In this document: positions 1 to 12,176 of the stretch, in pieces | Layout of the letters: every line of letters begins with the position of its first letter | Numbering within the stretch: the first letter of the stretch is position 1 | Source: Dirofilaria immitis | Lineage: Eukaryota > Nematoda > Chromadorea > Rhabditida > Onchocercidae | Assembly (NCBI GenBank): GCA_024305405.1 | Contig: JAKNDB010000068.1 | Coordinates: forward strand, 8,603,501 to 8,667,500 | Length of the DNA: 64,000 nt | Direction of reading: 5' to 3' | Translations under genes and position numbers: made by a program | The notes under the pieces: generated by a model | Databases searched by the model: none | What the model was told of the DNA's origin: nothing | Seen by the model: only the letters and a program-made list of their open reading frames with translations

Positions 1-860
1 TTAGGATCATTTAGATATGTTTCTTATGATGTATTTCTTCAACATCTTTTCTTTCGGTATTGCCTTTATAGAATTTTTCCCAATTTTTTTCAAAAATTTT
101 CAAGTTTACTTAATGTAAATTTAAGCCTTATTTTGATTTGTCTTTTATCGAGTATTTTTATATAAGCTTGCGTTATTTCTTATCATGATACAAATCCACA
201 CAGATATTAGGAGGATATTTTTATTGTTAGCTATATCATATATTATTTCTCACATTAGCAACTTTTTGCAGCATTCATTGCAGCAGTGATAGTAATTAAA
301 GATTGATAGCACAAAAAATACATTTTATTATTTAATCAGAATTTCATGTTTTATTGACCATATTTTCCAAATTCATATAATTTTCGTCAAATATGATTCG
401 GATCTTGGGATCTCAATTTTTTCTAGAAAGTTTCTCTAGTTTAAAATTATTTCTGAATAGCGAGTTTTGATTATATACCCTTGTATGTAATATAAAATTG
501 TAATTTAGAAGACTGATAATGGAATTCATAGGAAAACGCCTTTTGGAAGATTTCCAAGATTCAGGAATTTTTAGGGACACCAAATTCAAATTTCAAATTA
601 CGAAGGTTCATCTTTGTATAATAGTTTAGAAATGACGATTTCAAAAAGCTCAAAAAACGTCTGGTTTGTTCTTTATCAACAATACATTTTCATAAGTACA
701 ATAATCAAATCCTCAGTTATAATTTATTTGTTAAAAAATTATTTCCGTATGGGGCGTCATCTCAACATTTTATTATTTTCTTTTTTTTATGAATAGAGAA
801 ATATATATAGTTAGTATAGCATAAAATAACAAATATTTACGAAAAACGAAAGAAGTCATT

Positions 861-884
861 ATATATATATATATATATATATAT
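861..884. repeat. (AT)n microsatellite
   Basis: About twelve uninterrupted AT dinucleotides in noncoding sequence. Its length is probably polymorphic, and error-prone in the assembly. Confidence 0.95.
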
Positions 885-907
885 TGACTATTAATATCAA
901 ATATAAG

Positions 908-908
<1 letters not shown>

Positions 909-939
<31 letters not shown>
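909..939. repeat. (TA)n microsatellite
   Basis: About fifteen TA dinucleotides, 25 bases after the previous AT run. The two runs may derive from one longer repeat interrupted by a short unique piece. Confidence 0.95.
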
Positions 940-942
<3 letters not shown>

Positions 943-1517
943 ACCAATGATGTGAATATAATTAATCAATCTATTCATTAGTTTTAATCGACTGTTAATA
1001 TCAAGTATAGGTAATAGTATAGTATATCAGACAATATTTACTGAGAAACGAAGTCCTTTGCGAGTTGAAAAAGTGAAGATTAGACAAGGTAAACAGCGAC
1101 AGTAACGTAAATATGCTTGACGTAAAGGTAAGCTGACTTATAAATTCTGTAATATTATTATAGTTTTACTAACACTTGGTTTTAAAAATATAATCAATTT
1201 TTTTGATTTTTTGGTTTATATGCTTGTGACTGATTTGTCGAAATTAAATAAATAGAGCAATTTTATTATACAAACTATAGTCACATCGATTTTTGACATT
1301 TTTAAAGAAACATTTGATTTATTACGTTTTATCTAAGAAAAACTGCGAGATGGAAAAGTCATTCATACAGAGGAATGGTAAGAGATAGATGATAATTCAT
1401 AAATTACTTAATATGAGATCAACAGAACACTGAATCTCCCTAATATGAGATTGACAAGGGAACTGAATATTTAATTATATTTAAGCAGAGAAAAAAACTA
1501 AGTCTTTAAAGAGATTT

Positions 1518-2916
1518 TCACTTCAAGTCATCTGTAGATGAGAAACTGACAAATTCTTTCGATGTAAATTTATTAGAAATAGAACTCAAATTCAACGAAT
1601 TCGGTGGTATTGATGATTTCTGTAGTTCATAATATGTTTCACCAGCATTAATCTTGATTTGCTTTGTATAAGTGAAAGATTGTATATTCGAATTCAGTTC
1701 GAAATTCTTTTCATTTTGAGAAGTTTTAGAATCTTCTATGAAATCCTTGACCTTTTCCGCATAAATCACGCTGGCAAGTTCGAGATTCCTATCTGTTTCT
1801 TTTTCTTCGTCGGCCTCTGATAATTTATGATATACATCACCTCCTTCGTCATCACTTTCACTAGACCAATTATCGAATTGATGAGCCGTTTGCGATTTTC
1901 GAATGAAATGAATATGTTTATCATCTTTTGTAAAACAGTCCGAGTATTCTGGTTGGGGATAATTTGACTTATCTGTTAGAGAAACTCTTTTAAGCCAACT
2001 ATTTCAGTTTTGATGCCACGTTTCGTTTCCCGATTTGACTGGTGAAATAATTCCAAATTTATTGTTTCTGCATTACAGTGATTCGCTTCATCGAACGATG
2101 ACTCAGAAAATGAGCTTGTCAAGCTATAAGATTTATCTCTTGATTCTTTATTGGGCAACCATGTTGATTCGTTTCCTATTGCAAGTTGATTTTGAATTGT
2201 TTCTAGGTGTTCATCAATCGTCAATTTTTTCGAGTTTGAATTCGTAAGTTCAGAGGTCGTTTCAGGTTGATTACATGTTGATTGTGATGGTTCCTCAACC
2301 GTCAACTGATTCCAGATTGGAATCGGCAATACTTTATCTTGCTGATTAGAAAATTCATATTCTGACTGATAAAAATAGGTTATTGAATTTGTGTCAGAAG
2401 GGAAAATGCTCCAACAATTTCTTCATTTTTTGCCAATATATTGGTGTATTTTTGAGGTACTTCAACAATGTCTCTAGTTTTTTGGGATATTTTGTCAGTT
2501 TTATGTAGAGAGAGAAGTTTTTGTTCTCTGCTTCTGTTTTCCTCGATTGGCGGATTTTATTTTTGGTTGTGAATCATTAATTTGTAATTTTGATTCTTTG
2601 AAAAATTTTGCGGCATACATTACGAATAAGTCATTGGAAGTTGTTGATAACGCCAGTGCTTCTTCAGCTGGTAGCTGTGATGGATCGCACTGAAACATTC
2701 TCCTCATCTGATGTAAATCCATAACGGCTATTTCCCTGAATTCAAATTATTTGGATTATTTCTTTCAAAAGTCTTCGTTTTTATGGTACTGTGAATTTCA
2801 TAGTTCCTATGCATCTCATTTTGCTTTGGTTGTATACAAGTACCGTAATTTGGCGTTTCGGAAGTTTTGTTCAGTTTGCTAGCTCTCTTCTTTGCTTGTC
2901 TTTTGCATAACAACTT
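1518..2916 (-). CDS. Putative histone-fold protein with long polar tail (frameshifted)
   Basis: Unrecognised gene, read from at least two exons. The upstream exon (about 2811-2916, after a ttcag acceptor) encodes a Lys/Arg-rich segment. It joins an exon from 2727 whose start, V-M-D-L-H-Q-M-R-R-M-F then L-P-A-E-E-A-L-A-L, then D-L-F-V-M-Y-A-A-K-F-F, follows the helix pattern of NF-YC/POLE4/CHRAC histone-fold subunits (short basic helix, acidic turn, long central helix). After this comes a long Ser/Glu/Asn/Lys-rich, probably disordered tail ending in S-S-T-D-D-L-K. The tail is open only if three one-base changes are allowed: one base extra in T5 at 2518-2522, one missing near A4 at 2403-2406, one missing at T4 1988-1991 (plus-strand notation). 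I infer assembly error. The first exon and start codon were not found. The histone-fold assignment is a pattern match, not established; a nuclear role is inferred only from that. Confidence 0.45.
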
Positions 2917-4327
2917 CTGAAATTAAGTTCTACAAAATTCAGTTACTATTATGACATCTAACAATAACTTACATGATTATCGAATCAATTTTATTTTTTT
3001 GAATTATTGTTTCCAGTAATTTGGGAAAATTTTCAATAAAGATATAGTTTAGATTAGATATTAGTCTGAGAAATTTAAAATTCAAATTCGAAAAATATAA
3101 ATGGATTTCAATCTGATAGAAAAATCATCATATGACTATTATCGAGATCCATCAATGCGGACAGAAACTTTTGATAAAAATTATATAATTTGAATGTGTG
3201 CACTGAAAAACAGATTGCTACCACTGAGGCCATAAAATTTTTGTTTAATCCTTAGATCTTAACATAGTACATTTATATTTTCATATTTTTCTGTGAACAT
3301 CAACTTTATTTTATGCATTTGCATATTTAAATGAGTCTTTGAGCTATCCAGAAATTCACTGTGAAAAATCTGTAATGAAAAGAAACGCTTTTTAATAGAA
3401 ATGAAGAGATTACGGTATATGACAGATAAAGTTAATGAGCGTTTCCTGAAAATAATGAATATCAGGAAAAATCTGTACTTTTTAATGTTATCTTTTAGAT
3501 ACGTAGATTAATATTATTTGCGGGTTGTATTTCTAAAAGATAACTATATAAAATATATATGCAGAGAGTAAATGGATTTACCGTTTTGAATGAGGAAATT
3601 TTTATCTTATTTCGGTGCTTTTTTGCGAGTTTTTGGTAGATGAAAGATAATAATAAAGAGAATGAAAGACTCTTTCCCTAAAACTGCTTAGTACTGCTAA
3701 TTTATGATCTGCTGGTTCTCTATTTTAGAATTAAGTTAGTTCTAGATAACTAGGAGCTAATTTAAGACTTAGAATTCATTTTAAACATTGAATTTGTTTT
3801 TTTAGAATTTGAATAGGAATGTATCTCCTCTTCAAATTTTCGGAAATACAGGAAGTCATGCTTCACTTCTTTTTTAAATTTTAGGACACCAAATTGAATG
3901 CATAGGTTATTTTATAAATGTTACATTTATTATATTTTAATGAAAAGATATCTGAGCTGCCGAGAATTTATTGGAAGAAAGAAACAGTGATAGATTAGTA
4001 TCAGGAGTCAGTTTGAGTTTACTAAAGATAACTAATTTTAAGTTAATGATTATAAATGATAAATTTTTATTCTGACACCAATACTAAAATTGGGAGAGTT
4101 ATGTATATTAATATGGAATTATTTGCATTTCAGTTTATAATTTTATAAATTTAAAAGAAAGATAGTAAAGTTCACATGTCTTTCTCAAAGAGAACTCTAG
4201 ATTCAAACATGCGTGCAATAGTTAAGTTGGAATAGAAGAGAAAATATTAAGCGAAAGAAAATAACTATTTACTTCCCTGTCAAAACTAAATAGCAAGGAG
4301 AAATTCAATTTTCAAGTTAATTTATCA
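2917..4327. other. Gap between two minus-strand genes
   Basis: It should contain the missing 5' exon(s) of the gene ending at 1518. A possible donor (AT|gtaagt, minus strand) lies near 2971, but the phase does not fit cleanly and an in-frame stop precedes it. A cytoplasmic-tail exon of the membrane protein at 4328 could also lie here. I could not support either. Confidence 0.4.
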
Positions 4328-7175
4328 TCATTTGTTTATGTGTCGCAATAAATCTAACCTGCACACTCGGATAGCAGCAACAGTATATGTAGTAGTCAGA
4401 AATGCAGCAGTAATGGATAGGATAACCAGAAGACCTAAATTATCCCGCTGTGTAGTTTCACCACTATCAGTGTCTCGGTACTTTTTCATTATAACCATTT
4501 CAACCTGTTCAATGCGTACCCCACCAAGAATCCGGGATAGAGCAGCTAATTGTGCTGATAGAACGTATTTCACTTTGGTAGAATCCAAAATTGTCATAGT
4601 ACTAAGAACACTTCGTCGTTGACTTTTGGTGATTACAAAACCGATAATTGTCGATTGTAAACTGTTTGGTTTGATATTCAATAGTACAACATTCTCCTAT
4701 AATAAGATAATGATATAAAGATTAAGAAGGAATATATGTTTTCGGTTCTGATTTTGTTCTTTAATTAGATTTTGAAATCTCTTGCTTGGGTTGCTAATAG
4801 ATCTGATACCTTCATGTGATATGAACTACCACTATTCTGGTATCCATTTTCTGCAAATATTAGTAGTAAAAATTCTTTAAGACCAAAGTTTACCTTACAT
4901 AAATTATCAAAATTTTAAAAGTATGCAGTGGAATTCATTAAGATTTTCTGGAGATATTTATCAGTTGCTATCTATTTTTTTGTAATATAATTTAACTTCG
5001 ATGTATCGGGAACTTTGAGTCAAATATGACCGCAGTATACAGACTAATTTTAATAAACCTTAACAATTGCATTTATTTTTATGAATCAACTGATGCTTGA
5101 AAAGAATTAGCTATTAAATCTAAATCTTTAATTCATCATTCAATTAGATAAATCTTGGACTGTTGTTTTTTTCTTGTAATTACCTTTTTAGTCTAAGCGT
5201 AGCGGCCATACATTCATCAGCTTGCTGTTCGCAATAATTACTTACAACAGCTGCAATCCGACGTTTAAAATAAGATTCATAAGTTTCATTAGTGTGCAGC
5301 CGCGCACTTAGATTGACACGTCTGATGTTCATTTCAATTACTGGCAATTCGTCCAACTGAAAAATTCCATAATTTAATATTTTTACATATATTAAAATCG
5401 AAAACTTTTATGCTATACAAAGTTTAATTTTGTAATTCATCATGAAGTAGTTCAATGAAAGATTAATTATATCCGAAAAGAACAAATGCGAGAAATATTG
5501 TATATCTTGTCAAATTAAAATTTGAGGGAATTTTTTTTCATATTTCATTTGTGCTATATTTTCAAATTATTCCTTTTTCAATTAAGCATGAATGCCGTGT
5601 AACAATATTGAAACTAATTAACATTTGTCAGTGGCATCATTCATCTTTTGTTATGATTACTATATTATCAACACTGCGAATAATATTGTCAAGCTTTTTG
5701 CTACATTTATTGTTTCATCTTAATTGTCTTAAGATTGTGAAGACTTATCTTTCTTATAAAATTTCATTCTCAATTTACATCTATTTCTGATACATCTGAC
5801 GAAACTTTCATTCTAAAATCATCTCATGTATTTTCAAAGAAAACTATATAGATTAAAAATAATAGGCGTAGATGGAAGTCACAACAAGAATTTTTGGAAA
5901 TTGAATACACATTCTGGCATCTGTTCCATCGGTTTCTTGTAACTGAATTTTGTCGACTTTTAGATTTTCAGATAATCCTAAATATTGAAGATATTTTAGA
6001 TATTTTAGACCTAAAGAGCACATATTTTCTTTTTATGACATCCAATAAACTAATGTTGGATAACTTTTTAATACACGGAATTGTGTGGAAGCGAGAAACT
6101 AGGCTGTTTATGTTTTCAGTTCAGATTTCTAGGATTTAGCTAAATCAAAGATTAATTGTCAATATCATTGGTCTTTCAGTTTTGAATTAAGGAATTCAGT
6201 GTTGCGTTAAGTGAATTTGGTTGGAAGATTAAGAAAAATAAAGCTTTAATGAAGCTTTATTAGAATCAATTGCCATTAAATGGAATGGAGATTTTTGCAA
6301 AATTTATTTCATAAATCCCTTTTTCATGCTGATACGGATTTTGGTGAAGAGTCCTTAACTTTTTTTTATCAAATAAGAGGATTAAACCCGTTAACTTTTC
6401 AGCTTCACGTCTTCTTCTCCTCGTTCTACCTGTTTAGTAGGAATGGAAAAGCCATAAGTAACTGCCGAACCTTTTCGAAAACCTAGTCGAAATCTCCTTA
6501 ATTTTTGGAATCCTATATCCTTTTGAATTTTTGAATCCCTTTGAATTCGCATAAAAATAGAATTCCATAATGGAATTGATTAAAATTATTTGAAATTTTC
6601 TACTATTATATTTGAAAGAAAATTGGAATGTATATCATTTCTAAATTCCTATAAACCCTAAATACTTCCTAAGTCTTACATCACATTTTAATAGATTGGC
6701 GTTGGGAAGGTTTTATGAGCAGAGCATCATTTAAAGAGTGCCTACTTAGAGAAAGTAATCCTTATAAGCCAATTAAAAGATAGCTGAAATTGTTCGAATT
6801 CAAAATCAAATATACCTCAATGAGTTCATTGCATAGAATGTAATATTTCAGTAAATTACCCGCATTCTGTTGACAGATACACACAAATTCGGAATCATTA
6901 TTGCATAATAAATCATTGCGGACCATTGCGGAAGTATTAAAAATAGTAGTAGTAGATTTGGTGGTAGTAGTAGTAGTGGTAGTGATGTTAATAGCGGCAG
7001 CAGCATTTATTGCTGACTGTCGAAGTTTCACTGATCGAATAGAACCATCATTAGCCGATGGATCTGAGGCCAATCGAATAGAGTTGGCTAGTGTTGCTGT
7101 TGCCAGAGGAAATCTATCACATAATATGCATAAAATAAAGAATATTAATGTAAGGAAGTGTTGGATTAGGGACAT
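4328..7175 (-). CDS. Type I membrane protein with poly-Thr stretch, unknown function
   Basis: Four exons: 6816-7175, 5184-5356, 4810-4850, 4359-4696 (the last may run on to a stop at 4328). The start M-S-L-I-Q-H-F leads a clear signal peptide (L-T-L-I-F-F-I-L-C-I-L-C). Then come an Ala-rich run, eight consecutive Thr, a Cys-containing segment (C-I-C-Q-Q, later S-N-Y-C-E-Q-Q-A-D-E-C) and a folded-looking region (V-K-Y-V-L-S-A-Q-L-A-A-L-S-R-I-L-G-G-V). One membrane helix (L-G-L-L-V-I-L-S-I-T-A-A-F-L-T-T) is followed by a very short basic tail. Joining exon 2 to exon 3 in frame requires one A fewer in the run at 5185-5189; otherwise exon phases fit. The extracellular part before the helix resembles a SEA-like or membrane-adjacent domain in layout only; I do not recognise the family. 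Exon 3 is the least certain. Confidence 0.55.
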
Positions 7176-9669
7176 AATAAAATAGTATGAATACAATAGC
7201 AATGGTGACAGTAGTAAAGCCGAAAGTTGACCTATTTGTAAGGTTGCAACCAGGTCTTATCATTATCCGTGTGCCATTATAAAGTCTATGAATAGACTAC
7301 TGAAAGATAAGGCACATATGCTAGGCCGATCGCTTGTTTCCACAGCTGTTATATTTGCACGTTAGCTAAAAATTTGAGTGTTTAAGGCAGATAACAGACA
7401 CGCACTATATTGTGGCAAAACTTAACGCATAGAGTGGAGTTTTTCGAGCCCATCCTATCGCTCCTTTGCTCCAACCACCTCTCACTGCTCATTTTGCTTT
7501 ATTCACTCGATCTCCTTTTGAGCCTTCTTATCGCCTATTTTGATGTATATATATATTGGCCTTGCTTCATCCATATATTTTTATTAATCTGCTTGGATAA
7601 CTTCAGATCTGGCCTCTCATCTCCTATTTCCCATTTCCTATATTATCTCTCTCCGAGTTTTACTTTAGCTTTTCGCTTCTCTTTTCCCATTTCAATTCTT
7701 TCCTGTCCTGCCCCATTGAAACTTATATTTTCAACGAATTCATTGCTCATGAAGTTCATTGTGGTATCGATAAACATAATATATATGTATAGACGGAATC
7801 ATATTCTATGGAAAATCATAGCTATGTTATAATTGCCAAGTTTTTGCATATAGACAAACAAACGTAAACATATTCTCTGAAATATCTAACTTTTGATCTT
7901 ACTGTTACATAACAGTATTGTCACTCTGAATCTCCACATATTTAGAATTAATGAAGGAGAAATAATTTATACAAATTATTTACCTCTTCACTTTCCTTGA
8001 TTCACATATACGACTGTGACTATGAAATAATTAAACTATTGCTTGAATAAATAGAATTTTAGAAGTTTTCCATAGAATCTATTTAATCTTATCGAATATG
8101 TTGTTTGATGAGCTGTGGCAGTTTTTAGATATTGAAATTATTAATATTCCAAGCCTTTTTAGAAATTTAAATATTCAACAAAAAAATTGAAACTATAAGA
8201 AGTGTAGGAGATAATGAGGTCGATAAAATTAAATTCGTTATGAAATAACTCCTAAGATCAAACAAATATTGAATTAAAAATATGAATTAAATGACCAGGC
8301 AAAAGCATTTGTGGACAATATCTAACATAAGCTTATTCATAAAAATAATAGGAGTAGTGAAAGTTTATCAAAAATTAATACATTTTATGACGAACTGCAA
8401 GTTATTCTATTTTCAAGATAAAAATTACAAAGCATATTAATATATTTCAATTTCGCCTGCTCTAAATTATAGTTCTTAGCTTAAACAATGGATATGATAT
8501 AAACAACGATCAAAAATAAAATAGAAAGTATAGTAACGAGAAACTAAAATAAAATAAATATTAAAATGAGTAGCATTTCCTAACTATGATTCTATACTCC
8601 AGCAACTCGTCCATCATCCATAGTCTTTTATATGACTTGTTTACGTTGATATATAATAAAAAATAGCAGTAATATCGATAAGTTTAATAATATTAAACGA
8701 CTCTCGCTTATGAAGCTTTCAAATATATCGTCAAAATATGTTAAATTATGTTTTCAAATCTATCTTCATCAAAATGTATATTAAATCGTCTGAAACGAGT
8801 AACTAACGATTGAAGAAATATAATAAAGAAAAATTATTACAGTATCCAACCTTCAGACAACTTTTATTTCTGTCATCAGTAGCCTATGCAATTTATATAC
8901 CATTATTCTTATCGTTGTTAATGAATAAGTATTTCATATCTTAAGTTACCAGGAACTATATGTAGTCGATCGTGAAATTTAGTCTGGAAATATAGTGAAC
9001 AAAGCAGTTGTCAATTAGAAAAAATAAGAAACAGGCGAAGTGAAAAAATGGAGCGATCAAAAAACAAAAATAAACGAGAAAGAAGGAAAGACTTTTTCTG
9101 AAATGAAAACTTTTAGATTTGATATTGATTCCAATGATTTTGTCAGTTAAAAAAATGAAGAAAATTGGTAGAATTCTGGAGTTGGAGAGTGAAAATGTTT
9201 AAATATTTTTTAAAAATATTTAAATATTTTCAGGGTAGATCATTGAATCATTAGATTTTCTTATTCGGAAGACTGAATTTCAAAATATGTTGTATCACTT
9301 AAAATTTACATCACTGTCCGACAGTGCAGTTGTAATGAAGTAAATAGAAATCTTTTAACAGCTTATGATTAGATTAATTACAGAATAAATATGGAAATAT
9401 GTGCACAAGCAAAGGCTTCAGTTTTTAAGAAAGATCAATTACTATTGAGCTTGTGATGAGATCGCATACTTCATCTTTTCTTCATATGCAACTCAAAAAA
9501 GTTGAAATTGCAATTAAATTTTAAACTTTTTTAAAAGTTCAAAGATGAACATTTCAGCTTTTGTTACAGTATCGGTATTTCTCGCAAAATGAATCAAATT
9601 TAAACTTCAAATTTTTAGAATTGTTAGCCAATTCGGCTAAATTTAGCTTAAGTTGCATTTTTTCTTCAG
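7176..9669. other. Intergenic region between divergent genes
   Basis: Its left end should hold the promoter of the minus-strand membrane protein, its right end the missing 5' part of DRG1. Positions about 7430-7720 are pyrimidine-rich on the plus strand, which keeps a 140-codon hydrophobic frame open at 7410-7832; I regard that as composition-driven. I looked for the Gly-rich N-terminal segment and G-F-V-G codons expected before the DRG1 exon at 9670 and did not find them. Confidence 0.5.
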
Positions 9670-11622
9670 GTTTTCCATCAGTTGGCAAATCGACTTTATT
9701 GTGTAATCTTGCTGGTGTTTATTCGGAAGTAGCAGCATATGAATTCACCACTCTTACTACGGTGCCGGGTGTCATTCGTTATAAAGGTGCTAAAATGCAG
9801 CTTTTGGATTTGCCAGGAATCATCGAGGGCGCAAAAGATGGAAAGGGACGTGGTCGACAAGTAATTGCTGGTTAGTCTAAGTTTTGAATTGTGGTTTGAT
9901 TTCGTTTTCATGTCTTATAATAATATTTTGAAGATCATAAAAGGATGCGAATGCGTTGTAGCTTTTTGTTTTCAGTGGCACGGACATGTTCGTTAATACT
10001 GATGATATTAGATGTTATGAAGCCTTTGCAACACAAAAAATTGCTTGAACAAGAATTGGAAGGTTTTGGCATACGATTGAATAAATCACCACCAAATATT
10101 GTTTTTAAACGTAAAGAAAAAGGCGGACTAAATCTGACCTGCTTGGTAAGCTTTGCATATATTACTAATTCCATTAACATTACTTATCTATTCAATGCTG
10201 ATGAGAACGTATTTATGTAGATCTTGCGAAATAGGCCTATAACGGCAGATCATTCAATTGATACTCTTTTAATCCACCGTTTATTGGTGTTTTATGGTCC
10301 ATTGGTTTTAAACTCTTTGCATTGTGCCGTTTAAGTCGAACATTTTTTATTGTCATTTTAAAGCATTTTTATTAAATTGAAATTGTTTTGTGTAACTGTG
10401 ACTCGAAATTTTATTTATAGGCTCCGCAATCAGAACTTGATGGAGAGATAGTAAAGAGTATTTTGGCGGAATATCGTATACATAATGCTGATGTATCTTT
10501 AAAATTTGATGCTACATCAGAGGATTTAATTGATGTTATCGAAGGAAATAGGTAAGCTAATTTCAGGATATTCCTTTTTCTGATGGATTGAATAAAAAAA
10601 TTGATATGCTCATAATTTCATCCTCCTATGTTGTTTTGTAGCTTGGAATTCTCAATTGTTTAGATTCTATATTGTATATTCCGAAATTTTTTTCAAATCT
10701 CTGGATTTTAAAAATACTTTATTGCAGAATTTATATCCCATGTATATATGTTTTAAACAAAATCGACCAAATTTCAGTGGAGGTGAGACTATCTTTCCAT
10801 CTGTTTTTGTTGCGGAATAGATTTGTTTCCATTTCCTTTCTAGACTGAATTAATTTTCAGGAATTAGATATAATATATAAAATTCCTCACTGTGTGCCCA
10901 TTTCTGCACATCACAAATGGAATTTCGATGACTTGCTGGAAAAAATGTGGGACTATTTGAATCTCATTAGAGTGTAAGTTTTGCAGTTTTCTTCCGTTTT
11001 TATACATTTCAGAAAAACAGGAAGCTGGAAATCACGACTAAGTTAAAAAATAGTAAAATCCAATCCCTTTGTAGAAGCTTGGTCTGATGACTTTTAGATG
11101 ACTGATGTTGAAATTTGCCTATTTGTAGTCAGACTGCAATCCAAAATATTTCCTGTATTCCTCAGAAATCAAACTTTTGCCTGAATACATTTTCTTTGTA
11201 TCACAAAAATAAAAGCAGAAACTATTTTAGTTACACCAAACCGAAAGGACAATTACCTGATTATAATGCACCCATCGTACTACCAGCAGAAACAAGAACT
11301 GTAGATGATTTATGTTCCAAAATTCATAAAACTCTTCGAAAAGACTTCAAATTGCAAGTTGTTTTTGAAATCTTTTACTCAGGAATAAAGTTATAAGTAA
11401 AGCGGAATGGTTCCTATAAGTTAATCTATCATTTGATCTACTGGAAAATGCATTACATTTAGGTCAGATAGCATTATTAGTTTCAGTGCATACGTTTGGG
11501 GAAGTTCGGCGAAACATAATCCGCAAAGAGTGGGAAAGGAACACATATTAAATGATGAAGACGTCGTGCAAATCGTCAAAAAGTTGTTTTTTCTATCTTC
11601 CTTAATAAACTATAATAGATAA
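9670..11622 (+). CDS. DRG1: Developmentally regulated GTP-binding protein 1 (N-terminus not found)
   Basis: OBG/DRG-family GTPase; in other eukaryotes it partners DFRP1 on ribosomes. Seven exons: 9670-9870, 9976-10145, 10421-10551, 10728-10782, 10861-10973, 11231-11353, 11487-11622. All join in phase, giving about 308 residues. Visible motifs in order: G1 G-F-P-S-V-G-K-S-T, the T-T-L-T-T-V-P-G switch, G3 D-L-P-G, G4 N-K-I-D, G5 I-S-A-H-H, then the C-terminal TGS domain from [11 protein letters not shown]. The exon at 9670 begins inside the G of G-F-P-S with phase 1, so a preceding exon is required, but the usual roughly 65-75 residue N-terminus was not found back to about 7200. The sixth intron uses a GC donor (TT|gcaagt). 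The C-terminus runs 13 residues past the usual I-V-K-K end. Unlike its neighbours this gene needs no frame repair. Confidence 0.93.
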
Positions 11623-12176
11623 TCGAATAATCCATCATTCGCTTTTCAGTTTTTTATTCACAATGCTTTTCGTAACAACTGATAATTCGGGTTAGAACAA
11701 ATAATTTTTTCTCTAAATATCATTATAGATTTAGATCAATTATTCAAGCGCCGAACTGTTTTCATCAAACTTTTATGATGTATTTCCCAATTCCCAATTC
11801 TATCTTTCTACTCTTAAGATTTTCAATAACTTTTTATTAAAAAATTAGAATCTTTCAATATAATAATAAAAAGTATTTTTCATGTTAATTCAAATCAATA
11901 AAGTTACAAACAAAGAAGATTTATATACGCCGAATTGCTATGATAGTAGACAATAAAATATATTATCAACACTACACTGGATAATTTTTCGTTGATTTTA
12001 TTTTTGTTGCAGGATTTAAAACAAGAAGGAATCGTTTGCTTATTCTTCCCTTAGCAGCCTTCTTCTCCGACAGTTCGTGATTTCAATTGTTCCTTAATTT
12101 TTTTCATACTTGTGGTATCAAAACGTTAAGTTTTCCAGCAGATCCGAGGAAAGAAATATTTTTTTGAATAGTGAAT

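Larger units (their letters stand above)
1..1517. other. AT-rich intergenic start of window
   Basis: No exon-like stretch was recognised on either strand. It holds two (TA)n runs, listed separately, and scattered short random reading frames. The 60-codon frame at 614-796 has no recognisable motif and is treated as chance. The right edge is the 3' end of the minus-strand gene that stops at 1518. Confidence 0.6.

Noticed and set aside
2035..2247. 70-codon plus-strand frame
   Set aside because: It is a shadow of the polar-tail exon on the minus strand.
4332..4622. 96-codon plus-strand frame
   Set aside because: It is antisense to the membrane-helix exon of the gene at 4328-7175, whose coding sense is clear from signal peptide, helix and splice sites.
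6901..7185. 94-codon plus-strand frame with a Val run
   Set aside because: It is the antisense of the poly-Thr and signal-peptide exon.
7410..7832. 140-codon plus-strand frame rich in Leu, Phe, Ser and Ile
   Set aside because: It lies in a pyrimidine-rich stretch that removes stop codons by composition. There is no motif and no splice context, and the segment sits upstream of a minus-strand gene.
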